Position numbers and translations under genes: made by a program. Below the pieces are notes generated by a model, which saw only the letters and a program-made list of their open reading frames with translations, did not search any database and had not been told where the DNA came from. From Paraburkholderia sediminicola (GTDB taxonomy: Bacteria > Pseudomonadota > Gammaproteobacteria > Burkholderiales > Burkholderiaceae), in NCBI RefSeq assembly GCF_902859805.1, contig NZ_CADIKC010000006.1, positions 1-64,000 of the forward strand: a stretch of 64,000 nt of DNA, written 5' to 3'. This document shows, piece by piece, positions 27,081-35,743 of this stretch (position 1 is the first letter of the stretch; each line of letters opens with the position of its first letter).

Positions 27081-27848
27081 ATGATGTCCGAACTTCAGGT
27101 TTCAAGGATAACCGTCGATCTTCCCGTATTCGAGGTGCAGGGCAGGTCGTTGCGCAAGCGAGTGGCCGCGCTCGGCCGTCGCAGCACCATGGCCGAGGGT
27201 GCCGAAGGCGCGATTATCGTGCGGGCGCTAAACGATGTGAGCTTTCAACTCGAGCGGGGCGACCGCCTGGGGTTGATCGGGCAGAACGGTGCTGGCAAAA
27301 GCACGTTGCTGCGAGTGCTGGCCGGCATCTACAGGCCAACGAAAGGCGTGGTGTGCAGGACCGGGAAAACAGTTCCGCTGCTGGACATCACGCTTGGCCT
27401 CGACGAGCACTCCACCGGCCGTCAGAACATTCGCCTGCGCGGCTTGTTCCTTGGGATGGATCCCGAATTGATCAAGGATCGTGAGGAGGAGATCGCAGCG
27501 TTCGCGGAGATCGGGGACTACATCGACATGCCGGTTCGCACATACTCCACGGGCATGCGTATGCGACTGGCGTTTTCTATTTCGATGGCGGTGCAAGCCG
27601 ACATTCTGTTGCTCGACGAGGTGCTTGGCGTTGGCGACAGCGCTTTCCAGGAAAAAGCCAAGGCGAGGTTGCGTGAGGTCGCTGCGGAGTCCGGCATCGT
27701 CGTGATCGCCCTGCATTCCAGCCCAGTCATCATGGAAATGTGCAATAAGGCGCTTTGGCTCGACCACGGCAACGTTCGCATGCTAGGGGGCGCGCATGAA
27801 GTGGTGCGCGCCTATGACGACTTCATGCATGGGAGGGCCGCGGCATGA
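27081..27848 (+). CDS. polysaccharide ABC exporter ATPase (Wzt/KpsT type)
   Basis: This 255-residue ATPase is the partner of the Wzm-like permease. Walker A is GQNGAGKST at 67-75, the signature is YSTGMRMRLAFSI and Walker B is ILLLDEVLGVGD, all typical of the Wzt/TagH/KpsT group. It ends soon after the nucleotide-binding domain and lacks the C-terminal carbohydrate-binding domain of E. coli O8/O9a Wzt, so export should not depend on recognition of a capped chain end. Two ATGs (27081, 27084) are possible starts. Its end overlaps the next gene by 4 bp. Confidence 0.9.
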   Translation: MMSELQVSRITVDLPVFEVQGRSLRKRVAALGRRSTMAEGAEGAIIVRALNDVSFQLERGDRLGLIGQNGAGKSTLLRVLAGIYRPTKGVVCRTGKTVPLLDITLGLDEHSTGRQNIRLRGLFLGMDPELIKDREEEIAAFAEIGDYIDMPVRTYSTGMRMRLAFSISMAVQADILLLDEVLGVGDSAFQEKAKARLREVAAESGIVVIALHSSPVIMEMCNKALWLDHGNVRMLGGAHEVVRAYDDFMHGRAAA

Positions 27849-29221
27849 ATTCCGATCTGCGCGCGATCAAGATCAGCCGTCTTCGCCAGATGGATCTCAA
27901 CCGGCATCACGTTCCGCTGCTGGGGCGGAGCGTTCGCCGTTACAGGGAACTTTCCACGACCTACTCACAGCCGGTGGTAGTCGGCTATTTCATCAATCGC
28001 GCATTGGCCAAGGGCTGGTCCTTAACCAAATCCAAACTGATTAAACCTATGAAACTGCGATTCTGGAAAAGACCCGGCCAGGCTTCCATTAGAGATGGAA
28101 GTCTCGCAGGCGAAACGGTCTACGCCATTCGCATCACGGGAGGCCTGGGCGACGCCATTATCATCGCGCGCCTGGCCCGTGATCTTCAGGTCACGCTCGG
28201 TGGGCAAACGAAGTTCGACGTGTATTTCCTTTCGCCCAAGATTATCGAGCCATTTTTCAGAGGTATTCCCGGCTTTCGGGAGAGCATTCACGTCGATGCT
28301 TTTTCAACAGCCGCGCCGCACTACACGTTCTCGCTTATCGCCAACCAGTTCGTGACTTTCCTGAACGAACACATGCACTATCGTGCGCTGCTGCGCGACA
28401 ACCCGAAGGTTCTCAGCCTGTTTGGCCACGTGCAGGCAATACGCAAGGACATCGAGAAATACATCGTGGCGCATCCGTCTCTCGACGGTTCGTTCGCCGA
28501 TATAGCCGTGCGTCAGAACCACACGCGCAACACCTATCTGCACGAGATGCTTGGGATCGACTACGGCGGTGATCTCCTCAACATCGGCGCCGACCCCACA
28601 GCTTGCCAGGACTTCGGGCTGATGCCGAAAAACTACGTCACCGTGCACGACGGTTGGGACACCAAGTTCAAGCTGGTTGCGCATCGTCCGACCAAGGCAT
28701 TGCCGCTGCAGACGTGGATTGACGTAGTGCGCCGCCTTAAGGCCGCGCGTCCGGATCTGATGATTGTTCAGTTGGGCGGCAAGACGGGCGACGATATTCC
28801 TGGCGTGGATGTCAACCTCAAGAACAAGCTGACCTTTGCGCAATCCGCATCCATCCTGGCTGGGTCTGCTCTGCATTTGGATACCGAGTCGGGTCTTGTG
28901 CATATCGCCGCCACGCTTGGGGTGAAAAGCGTGGTGATGTTCGGGCCGACCAATGTGAAGTGGTTTGGCTATTCACAAAACGCCAATATTTCGCCTAGGC
29001 AATGCGGCAACTGCTGGTGGTCAACCGACTCGTGGATGGATTTCTGCGCAGCCGGATATGAACGGCCAGCCTGCATGGGCAGCATCGATGCGCAGCACGT
29101 TGTGTCCAATGCCTTGCTCCTGTTGAGCGCGGAACCGGTGATGAAGACCCACGAGCCGGCACCCGAAGCCGACGCTTGTGTGGATTCCGTCGTGACGCAA
29201 GAGCAAGCCCATGCGGGATGA
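27845..29221 (+). CDS. glycosyltransferase family 9-like protein
   Basis: This 458-residue protein has an early glycine motif (AIRITGGLGDAIIIARLA, about 93-110) and a late segment DTESGLVHIAATLGVKSVV and FGPTN (about 345-368) typical of GT9 heptosyltransferase-like enzymes. A Cys-containing part follows (CGNCWW, DFCAAGYERPAC). It probably adds a sugar, perhaps heptose, to the exported glycan; the adjacent heptose kinase supports this. An N-terminal extension of about 90 basic residues is unusual for GT9. Start overlaps the Wzt-like gene by 4 bp. Confidence 0.72.
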   Translation: MNSDLRAIKISRLRQMDLNRHHVPLLGRSVRRYRELSTTYSQPVVVGYFINRALAKGWSLTKSKLIKPMKLRFWKRPGQASIRDGSLAGETVYAIRITGGLGDAIIIARLARDLQVTLGGQTKFDVYFLSPKIIEPFFRGIPGFRESIHVDAFSTAAPHYTFSLIANQFVTFLNEHMHYRALLRDNPKVLSLFGHVQAIRKDIEKYIVAHPSLDGSFADIAVRQNHTRNTYLHEMLGIDYGGDLLNIGADPTACQDFGLMPKNYVTVHDGWDTKFKLVAHRPTKALPLQTWIDVVRRLKAARPDLMIVQLGGKTGDDIPGVDVNLKNKLTFAQSASILAGSALHLDTESGLVHIAATLGVKSVVMFGPTNVKWFGYSQNANISPRQCGNCWWSTDSWMDFCAAGYERPACMGSIDAQHVVSNALLLLSAEPVMKTHEPAPEADACVDSVVTQEQAHAG

Positions 29222-30431
29222 AAACCCAGCCAGCGTATTCGACGGCAAACGCAACAATGATATCGAGATGCTGCGTGGGGTTGCCATCCTGTTCGTGCTG
29301 GCAGATCATATTTTCGGTTTCTGGGATATCCCGAATCTGCAGTCAACGCTGGGTGACTATGCGTCATTCTGGGGTGGTGTGGATCTGTTTTTTGCGATCT
29401 CCGGATTTGTCATTGCGCAATCCCTGCTTCGCTCGATGGTTGGTCTTCAATCCGCGCAGGGCAAGGTAAGGGCGCTGGTTTCATTCTGGATCAAACGCGT
29501 CTGGCGTTTGTGGCCGGCGGCCTGGCTCTGGCTGATGGTGCCGTTCATCGTCGCGTTGATAGCGATTCCGGACATGCAACACGGGGCAAACCTGAGAGCC
29601 AATGTCTCGTTTCTCTTTGGCGGCATTCTAAACGTCGTCAATATTCAGGAATGGGCTTATTGGCACCACAACGGCATGCGACCTCTCTACGCCAGCCCCT
29701 ATTGGAGTCTCTCTCTCGAAGAGCAGTTTTACCTGCTATGTGCACCGTTTCTGCTGTTCGTGCCTCGCAAATGGGTTATTGCCATTCTGGTGTCAGTGAT
29801 CGCTGTCCAGTTTCCCATGGTTCGCGGCGCGAATACTGACGATCTGGCCTGGTTCATCCGCAGCGACGCGTTTGCGTGGGGCGTGTTGCTGTCCCTGCTC
29901 TCGTCAAGCCGCTTGCCCAGGGCGCTGATCGAACCGACATTGCTGCGCCGCCGCTGGTTTGCACGCCCGCTTTTAGTCTTCGTGCTCGCAAGCATCGCTG
30001 TCATGCCTCAACTCCTGTACTCACTGCCTTTTGGTGTCGGTCTGATTGCCGCTCTGTCGGGATTGCTGGTGTTTATTGCAAGCTATGACGAGGGGTATCT
30101 CGGATTGCACGGTTTTGTGGGCAAATTGCTGTCCTGGATTGGCAACCGATCGTATGCCATTTATCTGGTCAATGGCGCGGTCATTGCATTAGGACTGCGT
30201 AGTGGGCCATTGAGCGAGATGAGCCGCCATCATTTGTCCGATCTGCTGTTGATGAGCGCAGTCTTTCTGGTTGTCACCCTGATCCTGGCAGACGTAACCT
30301 ATCGCTTCATCGAAGTTCCCGCCCGTCTGCACGGCCGCAAACTCGCGATGGCTTACGGCAACGCTCAACCAGCATCCGATTTTCGCTCGTCGTCACCTGT
30401 TCAAGATATCCGTGACCACGAAAGCGCTTGA
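29211..30431 (+). CDS. acyltransferase family 3 membrane protein
   Basis: This 406-residue membrane protein belongs to the OafA/NodX-like acyltransferases that acetylate surface glycans. It shows MLRGVAILFVLADHIFGF with the conserved His, GGVDLFFAISGFVIAQSL, and SPYWSLSLEEQFYLL, which are family hallmarks, and about ten membrane helices. It overlaps the end of the GT9-like gene by 11 bp. It probably decorates the polysaccharide before or during export. Confidence 0.88.
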   Translation: MRDENPASVFDGKRNNDIEMLRGVAILFVLADHIFGFWDIPNLQSTLGDYASFWGGVDLFFAISGFVIAQSLLRSMVGLQSAQGKVRALVSFWIKRVWRLWPAAWLWLMVPFIVALIAIPDMQHGANLRANVSFLFGGILNVVNIQEWAYWHHNGMRPLYASPYWSLSLEEQFYLLCAPFLLFVPRKWVIAILVSVIAVQFPMVRGANTDDLAWFIRSDAFAWGVLLSLLSSSRLPRALIEPTLLRRRWFARPLLVFVLASIAVMPQLLYSLPFGVGLIAALSGLLVFIASYDEGYLGLHGFVGKLLSWIGNRSYAIYLVNGAVIALGLRSGPLSEMSRHHLSDLLLMSAVFLVVTLILADVTYRFIEVPARLHGRKLAMAYGNAQPASDFRSSSPVQDIRDHESA

Positions 30432-30476
30432 TTCGTATGTCCTATGTCGAAAAACACTATCTGAAGGAGCCGTAAC

Positions 30477-31403
30477 TTGAGTCTGGATTGCTCGTCGGCT
30501 TTCGTCATCGTTGCCGGTGACGTGATGCTGGATCGCTACTGGTTTGGGGATAGCACGCGAATTTCCCCAGAAGCGCCTGTCCCTGTCGTTCATGTCCGGC
30601 GCACGCGTGACGTGGCGGGCGGGGCGGCCAATGTGGCCATCAACGCGGTGAATCTGGGTGCGAGAACGACGCTGCTGTCCATTGTCGGCGACGACCAGGA
30701 TGGGCGTTCCTTGCGGTCTTTGCTGGAATCCGCGAATGTTCAATGCGCATTTCTGCACGATGCGGCGCTGCAAACCACCGTTAAACTCCGCGTCATCTCT
30801 CGCAACCAGCAGATCGTGCGTGCTGACTTCGAGCAGCGTCCCGACCACGAACTGTTGCTTCCGCTGGTGGCTCGCTTTCACGAGAAGCTTGAATCGTGCA
30901 AGACAGTTGTGTTCTCGGATTATGGCAAGGGTGGTCTGGTGCACCTTGGCCTGATGATGGAGGCGGGCAGGGCCGCGGGCTCGACCATTCTGATCGATCC
31001 CAAGGGGCACGACTATTCCATATATCGTGGGGCAACCGTCGTCACTCCAAATCGGGATGAATTCGCGCAGGCTGCCGGCAAATGGACCGATGAATCGGAC
31101 TTCGAGCGCCGCGCCTTTGCACTGCGCGACAGCCTGGAGCTTGCAGCCCTGCTCGTGACGCGCTCAGAAGAAGGCATGAGCCTCTTTCTAGAGGGGCGCC
31201 ACATCCGCATTCCCGCCCAGGCGCGCGAGGTCTATGACGTATCCGGCGCCGGCGATACGGTCATTGCCACCATGGCCGCCGCCATGGGCGCGGGCCACAA
31301 CGTCGAGAGCGCAGCGCGCCTCGCTAACGTGGCTGCCGGCATCGTGGTTGGCAAGGTGGGCACCGCGCCTATTACGCTTGAGGAACTCAATCAGCATGTC
31401 TAA
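30477..31403 (+). CDS. hldA: D-glycero-beta-D-manno-heptose 7-phosphate kinase
   Basis: This 308-residue PfkB-family sugar kinase phosphorylates D-beta-D-heptose 7-phosphate in ADP-heptose synthesis. It matches the kinase half of HldE only, as in Burkholderia HldA. Motifs: VIVAGDVMLDRYWFGD, RISPEAPVPVVHV, GGAANVA, and C-terminal VYDVSGAGDTVIA with the catalytic Asp. TTG 30477 is taken as start because AAGGAG sits 7 bp before it and no ATG precedes the first core motif. It may be a second copy beside an LPS-core hldA elsewhere. Confidence 0.88.
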   Translation: MSLDCSSAFVIVAGDVMLDRYWFGDSTRISPEAPVPVVHVRRTRDVAGGAANVAINAVNLGARTTLLSIVGDDQDGRSLRSLLESANVQCAFLHDAALQTTVKLRVISRNQQIVRADFEQRPDHELLLPLVARFHEKLESCKTVVFSDYGKGGLVHLGLMMEAGRAAGSTILIDPKGHDYSIYRGATVVTPNRDEFAQAAGKWTDESDFERRAFALRDSLELAALLVTRSEEGMSLFLEGRHIRIPAQAREVYDVSGAGDTVIATMAAAMGAGHNVESAARLANVAAGIVVGKVGTAPITLEELNQHV

Positions 31404-31425
31404 TCGCATTATCGTCACCGGCGCG
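31396..31425 (+). pseudogene. 5' remnant of an NAD-dependent sugar epimerase gene
   Basis: An ATG overlapping the hldA stop opens MSNRIIVTGA, the usual N-terminus of NAD-dependent epimerases such as HldD, which often follows hldA. After the tenth codon the expected glycine-rich continuation (AGFIG) is missing and the sequence reads IVRGTMRRVR instead. The match is short, so identity is inferential. It suggests a deletion junction near 31425, about 50 bp before the stop of the NlpC/P60 gene. Confidence 0.5.
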
Positions 31426-31473
31426 ATTGTCAGGGGGACTATGCGGCGTGTGCGGACGAGTCGTGCTGCGGTA

Positions 31474-32700
31474 TCAAAAGCTGCCGTTGGCGAACCGGGC
31501 GATGGGGTCGTCGGTGGTTTGCGTGGGAGCGGGGACGCCACGCGATGCTGTCGAGGCCCGCATGATCTGCACGCCGCCGTTCGCGTCGGCTTGCTGAGCC
31601 TGCCGAGCCTGGCGCGCGGCGACTGAGGCGGGCGGAGGCGGTTCGAAGGCGTCGGCTGCAGCGTCGATCGGATCAGGCGCGCCGGTGGCCGCGGTTTGCG
31701 GGACAGTGCGTCCAGCCGCCTGTTGTTGGGCCGAGGCCCCGGTGGCGTCATATGTGCTTGCCTGGGCGGTTGGAACCGGCGTCGGCGAGACGGCGCCCGC
31801 CGCGCGCGCCTGTAACTGCGCCGCGCTCATGCCGGGCGGCGGTGGCTCGAACGGATCAGCTTGAGGCGCAAGCGTCGTCGCTGTGGCGAGTTGTGGGCTT
31901 GCGGCAGATGCCGGGCGTGTCGTCGCGGCGACGCGAGTTGCTTGCTGCGATGTGAGCGAACCCGCCGTGTAGTTCGAGGGCGGTTGCGCCGCCGCAGGCC
32001 GGACTGTTGCCGGCGTCGAACTTGTCGTCGCCATGCCCGCGGCCGTGACTGCTGTACCCGCTGTCGCTGCCGTCGCATACGCAGGCATTGTCTGCGCCCC
32101 GCGTTCGGGTTGAGGCTCCGCAGCCTGATAGCTCGGGGTATCGAACGGTGCCGGTGTCGCAGCTGGCGCTGCCACCCGGCGAATACCGTCGAAGCGCTTG
32201 GCCCAATACGGATTAGTCAGATAGTCGAGCCGCACGGTGCCGCCCGTCGACGGTGCGTTGACGAAGCGCAGCTTGCCCACGTAAATGCCGACGTGCGAAT
32301 GCGCGCGTCCGGTGGTGTTGAAGAAAATCAGATCGCCCGGCGCAATTTCATCCGGTTCGATGGATTCGCCGCGGCCGCTCATATCCGCGGTCGTCCGTGG
32401 CAAATTCACCGATGCCGCGCGTGACACGACGTAGCGAACCAATCCGCTGCAATCGAAGCCGCTATCGGGTGTATTGCCGCCCCAACGGTATGGAATACCG
32501 ACCAGACCCATCGCCTGGATTGAGATTTCCTCGCGCCCGATGCTGTGGTCGACGAAATTCGGGAAACCCGGCGGCGGCGCGTGATAAGCGCCATTCGTAA
32601 CCACAACCGACGAACCCGGCCCGCGCGACGTCTTTTGCGGCGCGCCGGCGCAAGCGGCGAGCAGCAAAACGGTCAGCAGCGAAAAGGCGAGTTTGCGCAT
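31474..32700 (-). CDS. NlpC/P60-family lipoprotein peptidase with long tail
   Basis: A 408-residue cell-wall peptidase of the D-glutamyl-endopeptidase group. A lipobox (LLAAC, Cys17) indicates a lipoprotein. The NlpC/P60 domain lies at about 55-175 with catalytic Cys84 in GFDCSGLV and His136 in HSHVGIYVG. The third position, often His, appears to be Asn148 (FVNAPSTGG). Residues 180-408 are an Ala/Pro/Thr/Gln-rich tail that holds two similar blocks starting DPFEPPPP and DAFEPPPP. ATG 32700 starts directly at the signal peptide. Confidence 0.88.
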   Translation of the reverse strand: MRKLAFSLLTVLLLAACAGAPQKTSRGPGSSVVVTNGAYHAPPPGFPNFVDHSIGREEISIQAMGLVGIPYRWGGNTPDSGFDCSGLVRYVVSRAASVNLPRTTADMSGRGESIEPDEIAPGDLIFFNTTGRAHSHVGIYVGKLRFVNAPSTGGTVRLDYLTNPYWAKRFDGIRRVAAPAATPAPFDTPSYQAAEPQPERGAQTMPAYATAATAGTAVTAAGMATTSSTPATVRPAAAQPPSNYTAGSLTSQQATRVAATTRPASAASPQLATATTLAPQADPFEPPPPGMSAAQLQARAAGAVSPTPVPTAQASTYDATGASAQQQAAGRTVPQTAATGAPDPIDAAADAFEPPPPASVAARQARQAQQADANGGVQIMRASTASRGVPAPTQTTDDPIARFANGSF

Positions 32701-32842
32701 GAAGACGAAGGGAGCGGGTAAACGCTCGTTTAATGGCGGACGATGTCCGGATGGTAGCCCGTCGAAGCTGGCTCAAGCAAGAATTCTTGATAAATTACTT
32801 GAAGTTCGTGCGCTAAGTGTTGCCGACCGGAAACGCGTGCCC

Positions 32843-32882
32843 AATAAAAAAGCCGCGCCCGGTGTGACCCGGACACGGCTTC
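32843..32882 (-). terminator. intrinsic terminator of the phoH gene
   Basis: Read on the minus strand, AGCCGTGTCCGG and CCGGGCGCGGCT pair with two mismatches around GTCACA, followed by TTTTTTATT. It lies 25-64 bp after the phoH stop. Confidence 0.8.
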
Positions 32883-32906
32883 CAGTCGAAACTAAAGCGT
32901 TGAAAC

Positions 32907-34781
32907 TTAAAGGATTTCCGACGCGTAATCCGCGAGGCGCGAACGCTCGCCGCGCGCCAGCGTCACATGCCCGCTGTGCGCCCAGCCCTTGAAGCGATCC
33001 ACGACGTACGTCAACCCCGAGCTGCCTTCGGTCAGGTAAGGCGTATCGATCTGCGCGATATTGCCGAGACAGATGATCTTCGTGCCAGGACCCGCGCGCG
33101 TAACCAGCGTCTTCATCTGCTTAGGCGTCAGGTTTTGCGCCTCGTCGATGATCAGATACTTGTCCACGAACGTACGGCCGCGCATGAAGTTCATGCTCTT
33201 GACCTTCAGGCGCGAGCGGATCAGTTCCTGAGTCGCGGCGCGGCCCCATTCACCCGCTGCGTCGTCGGTTTTCTGCAGGACTTCAAGGTTGTCGTCGAAT
33301 GCACCCATCCACGGCTGCATTTTTTCCTCTTCCGTACCCGGCAGGAAGCCGATGTCTTCACCGACCGGCACCGTGGCACGCGTCACGATGATCTCGTTGT
33401 AGCGTTTGTCGTCGAGCACCTGCGCCAAGCCGGCCGCGAGTGCGACCAGCGTCTTGCCGGTACCGGCCTGACCCAGCAGCGTGACGAAGTCGATCTCCGG
33501 ATTCATCAGCAGGTTCAGCGCGAAGTTCTGCTCGCGATTGCGCGCCGTGATGCCCCACACGTTGTTCTTGTGGTGACCGTAGTCGCGCAAGGTTTGCAGC
33601 AGCGCCGTCTTGCCGTTCAGCTCGCGCACCAGCGCATGAAACGTGGGCTCGCCGTTCTGCGGTTCAAGATAGACGAACTCGTTGACCAGCATCGAGGCGC
33701 AGAGCGGTCCCGTCACGCGGTAGTACGTGGTGCCGGTTTTGGTGTCCTGCCAGCTCTCCATGCCCTTTGCGTGCTTGGTCCAGAAATCCTGGGGCAGCGC
33801 GCGGATGCCGGAATACAGCAAATCGCTGTCTTCGAGCACCTGGTCGTTGAAGTAATCTTCTGCGGGCAGGCCGAGCGCATGCGCCTTGATACGCATGTTG
33901 ATGTCTTTCGACACCAGCACGACCTGGCGATCCATGCGGTCGCGCTGCAACGCACGCACCACGCCGAGAATCTGGTTGTCGGCCTTGCCTTCCGGCAGAC
34001 CTTCGACGGGCTCGATGGCGTTGAGCTTGGTCTGGAAGTACAGGCGCCCGGACGCCTCACGGCTGCCGAGACGCGCAAGCGAAATGCCGTCCGAGATGTT
34101 GCCGGCGTTCGCGACCAACGCGTCCAGCGTGCGGCTCACCTGCCGCGCGTTGCGCGCGACTTCGGACATGCCCTTCTTGTGGTTGTCGAGTTCTTCCAAC
34201 GTCATCATCGGCAGATAGACGTCGTGTTCCTCGAAACGGAACAGGCAGCTTGGATCGTGCATCAGCACGTTCGTGTCGAGCACGAAAAGCTTCTGCATTT
34301 CGAGCGGGTCTGCGGCTGCGCCGCGCTTCTTGCTGGTGCCGCGCGTGCTGGGTGCTACGGCTGCGGGCGTGCTGGCGGCCGGGTCTTTCGCGCTTGGCGC
34401 GCGCGCGACGACCGGCTGCGATTTGGCCGCAGGCGTAGGAACAACCGCCGGCTCGGCTTGCGGACGGGCAGCGGGAACCGGTTGCAGCAATGCGGCGGTC
34501 TGCTTCGATTTGCGTCCACGCGCCGGTGCAGCTTGCTCGGCGGATGCAGACGCAACAGGGGAGGCCGACGATGCCGGCACGGGCCGCAACGTGGTTGCGG
34601 CATTGGCGGCGTGCGCCATCGGGGTGGCGACGTTCGCGCGGCCGTAATCGGCCGACTCTGCTGATTCCCCTCCGACTGCCTGTTTCTTCGCGGCGGAGCG
34701 CGCCGGCGTGGCGGCTTTGGCCTTGTATTCGTCAGGCGGCAGGAGATTGCCGAGCTTGCTGGGGGGGGTAGGCAAAGGCAT
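32907..34781 (-). CDS. PhoH-family ATPase with N-terminal PIN domain
   Basis: A 624-residue protein: an Ala/Pro-rich low-complexity part (about 1-155), a PIN ribonuclease-like domain from Met162 (MQKLFVLDTNVLMHD, acidic residues in LPMMTLEELDNHK), and a C-terminal PhoH/KH-like ATPase with Walker A GQAGTGKT at about 435 and Walker B YLIIDEAQNLTP. PIN-PhoH proteins (YlaK/PhoH2 group) unwind and cut RNA in tested cases. ATG 34781 follows GAGGG. A run of eight C's in codons 5-7 could be prone to slippage. Upstream frame is non-coding. Confidence 0.9.
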   Translation of the reverse strand: MPLPTPPSKLGNLLPPDEYKAKAATPARSAAKKQAVGGESAESADYGRANVATPMAHAANAATTLRPVPASSASPVASASAEQAAPARGRKSKQTAALLQPVPAARPQAEPAVVPTPAAKSQPVVARAPSAKDPAASTPAAVAPSTRGTSKKRGAAADPLEMQKLFVLDTNVLMHDPSCLFRFEEHDVYLPMMTLEELDNHKKGMSEVARNARQVSRTLDALVANAGNISDGISLARLGSREASGRLYFQTKLNAIEPVEGLPEGKADNQILGVVRALQRDRMDRQVVLVSKDINMRIKAHALGLPAEDYFNDQVLEDSDLLYSGIRALPQDFWTKHAKGMESWQDTKTGTTYYRVTGPLCASMLVNEFVYLEPQNGEPTFHALVRELNGKTALLQTLRDYGHHKNNVWGITARNREQNFALNLLMNPEIDFVTLLGQAGTGKTLVALAAGLAQVLDDKRYNEIIVTRATVPVGEDIGFLPGTEEEKMQPWMGAFDDNLEVLQKTDDAAGEWGRAATQELIRSRLKVKSMNFMRGRTFVDKYLIIDEAQNLTPKQMKTLVTRAGPGTKIICLGNIAQIDTPYLTEGSSGLTYVVDRFKGWAHSGHVTLARGERSRLADYASEIL

Positions 34782-35128
34782 GGTTTCCCTCGAATTAATC
34801 GGGTCACATTTCGTGCGCCGCCTGTCGCATTCTGCCGGTGCCAGTGAGTGCGCACGCAGTTTGCGCCCGGAGGCGCGCATTCGGTCTAGAGATGCCGGTT
34901 CGCCTGGTTTTCGATCGGCTCCTTAACGGAAGCGCGTAGCCGAGTGAACGCACGGCCGCGCGCAATTAAAAAAGCCGCCGCCCCGGCGTACGGGACAAGC
35001 GGCTCGCCTTCGGTTATCGCGTTGCGCCTCATGACTTCGACAGAGCCGACGAAACGGCCGTCAAGTCCGGCGCAGCAACGAAAAGTGTGGGGTGGACAGG
35101 CACTCATTGGAACCCAATATAACGCGCC
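34782..35128. other. 347-bp gap upstream of phoH
   Basis: The gap should contain the phoH promoter and holds the terminator of bcp at 34964-35006. No open frame in it resembles a gene. Confidence 0.6.
34964..35006 (-). terminator. intrinsic terminator behind bcp
   Basis: On the minus strand AGCCGC and CCCG pair with CGGG and GCGGCT around TACGC, followed by TTTTTTAATT. It lies about 125 bp past the bcp stop. Confidence 0.7.
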
Positions 35129-35590
35129 TCAAAGCGCTTGTACAGCCTCCAGAATGTCATCGACATGCCCTGGCACTTTCACGCCACGCCACTCCTGGCG
35201 CAGCACGCCTTCGGCGTCGATCAGGAACGTGGAGCGTTCGATCCCACGCACTTCTTTGCCATACATTTTCTTCAATTTCATGACGCCGAAGAGCGCACAC
35301 AACGTTTCTTCGGGGTCCGAGATCAACGGAAACGGTAGTTCGAGCTTTGCCTTGAAATTGTCATGCGAACGCAGGCTGTCGCGTGACACGCCGAGAATTT
35401 CCGCGCCGGCTTTCTTGAACTTCGGATAGAGATCGCGAAACTGCAGACCTTCGGTCGTGCAGCCCGGCGTGTTGTCCTTCGGGTAGAAATACAGGACCAC
35501 CTTCTTGCCCCGCAGCTTGGACAGCGTGATCTCGCCACCGGTAGCGGGGGCGGTAAAGTCGGGGATGGGTTGGTCGACTGCGATGGGCAC
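35129..35590 (-). CDS. bcp: thioredoxin-dependent thiol peroxidase, Bcp/PrxQ type
   Basis: This 153-residue cytoplasmic peroxiredoxin reduces hydroperoxides. The peroxidatic Cys lies in YPKDNTPGCTTEGLQF. The resolving Cys found five residues later in many Bcp proteins (CTTEAC type) is missing here, since the sequence reads CTTEGLQF. A further Cys lies in EETLCALFGV. It may therefore act as 1-Cys or use that distant Cys. GTG 35590 is the start, with GGAG 6 bp upstream. Upstream on the strand is the Ara4N operon, but about 150 bp separate them. Confidence 0.93.
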   Translation of the reverse strand: MPIAVDQPIPDFTAPATGGEITLSKLRGKKVVLYFYPKDNTPGCTTEGLQFRDLYPKFKKAGAEILGVSRDSLRSHDNFKAKLELPFPLISDPEETLCALFGVMKLKKMYGKEVRGIERSTFLIDAEGVLRQEWRGVKVPGHVDDILEAVQAL

Positions 35591-35743
35591 GAGGTTCTCC
35601 GGTTGTTATGGCCGACGCCGCAGCATTTGCACTTGCAACTGCTGCGGCGCCGGCCTGGCATCGAGGCTTTCGGGGAGGGCGACTGGCGCGTGTGGTGGTC
35701 GCTCGCGCGGCCTGGTCGTCAGTGCCAGCGAGAGATTGGCCAG

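Noticed and set aside
32967..34664. 565-residue open frame antisense to the PIN-PhoH gene
   Set aside because: Composition (Arg, His, Val, Gln-rich) is that of a complementary-strand shadow; the minus-strand gene has clear domains.
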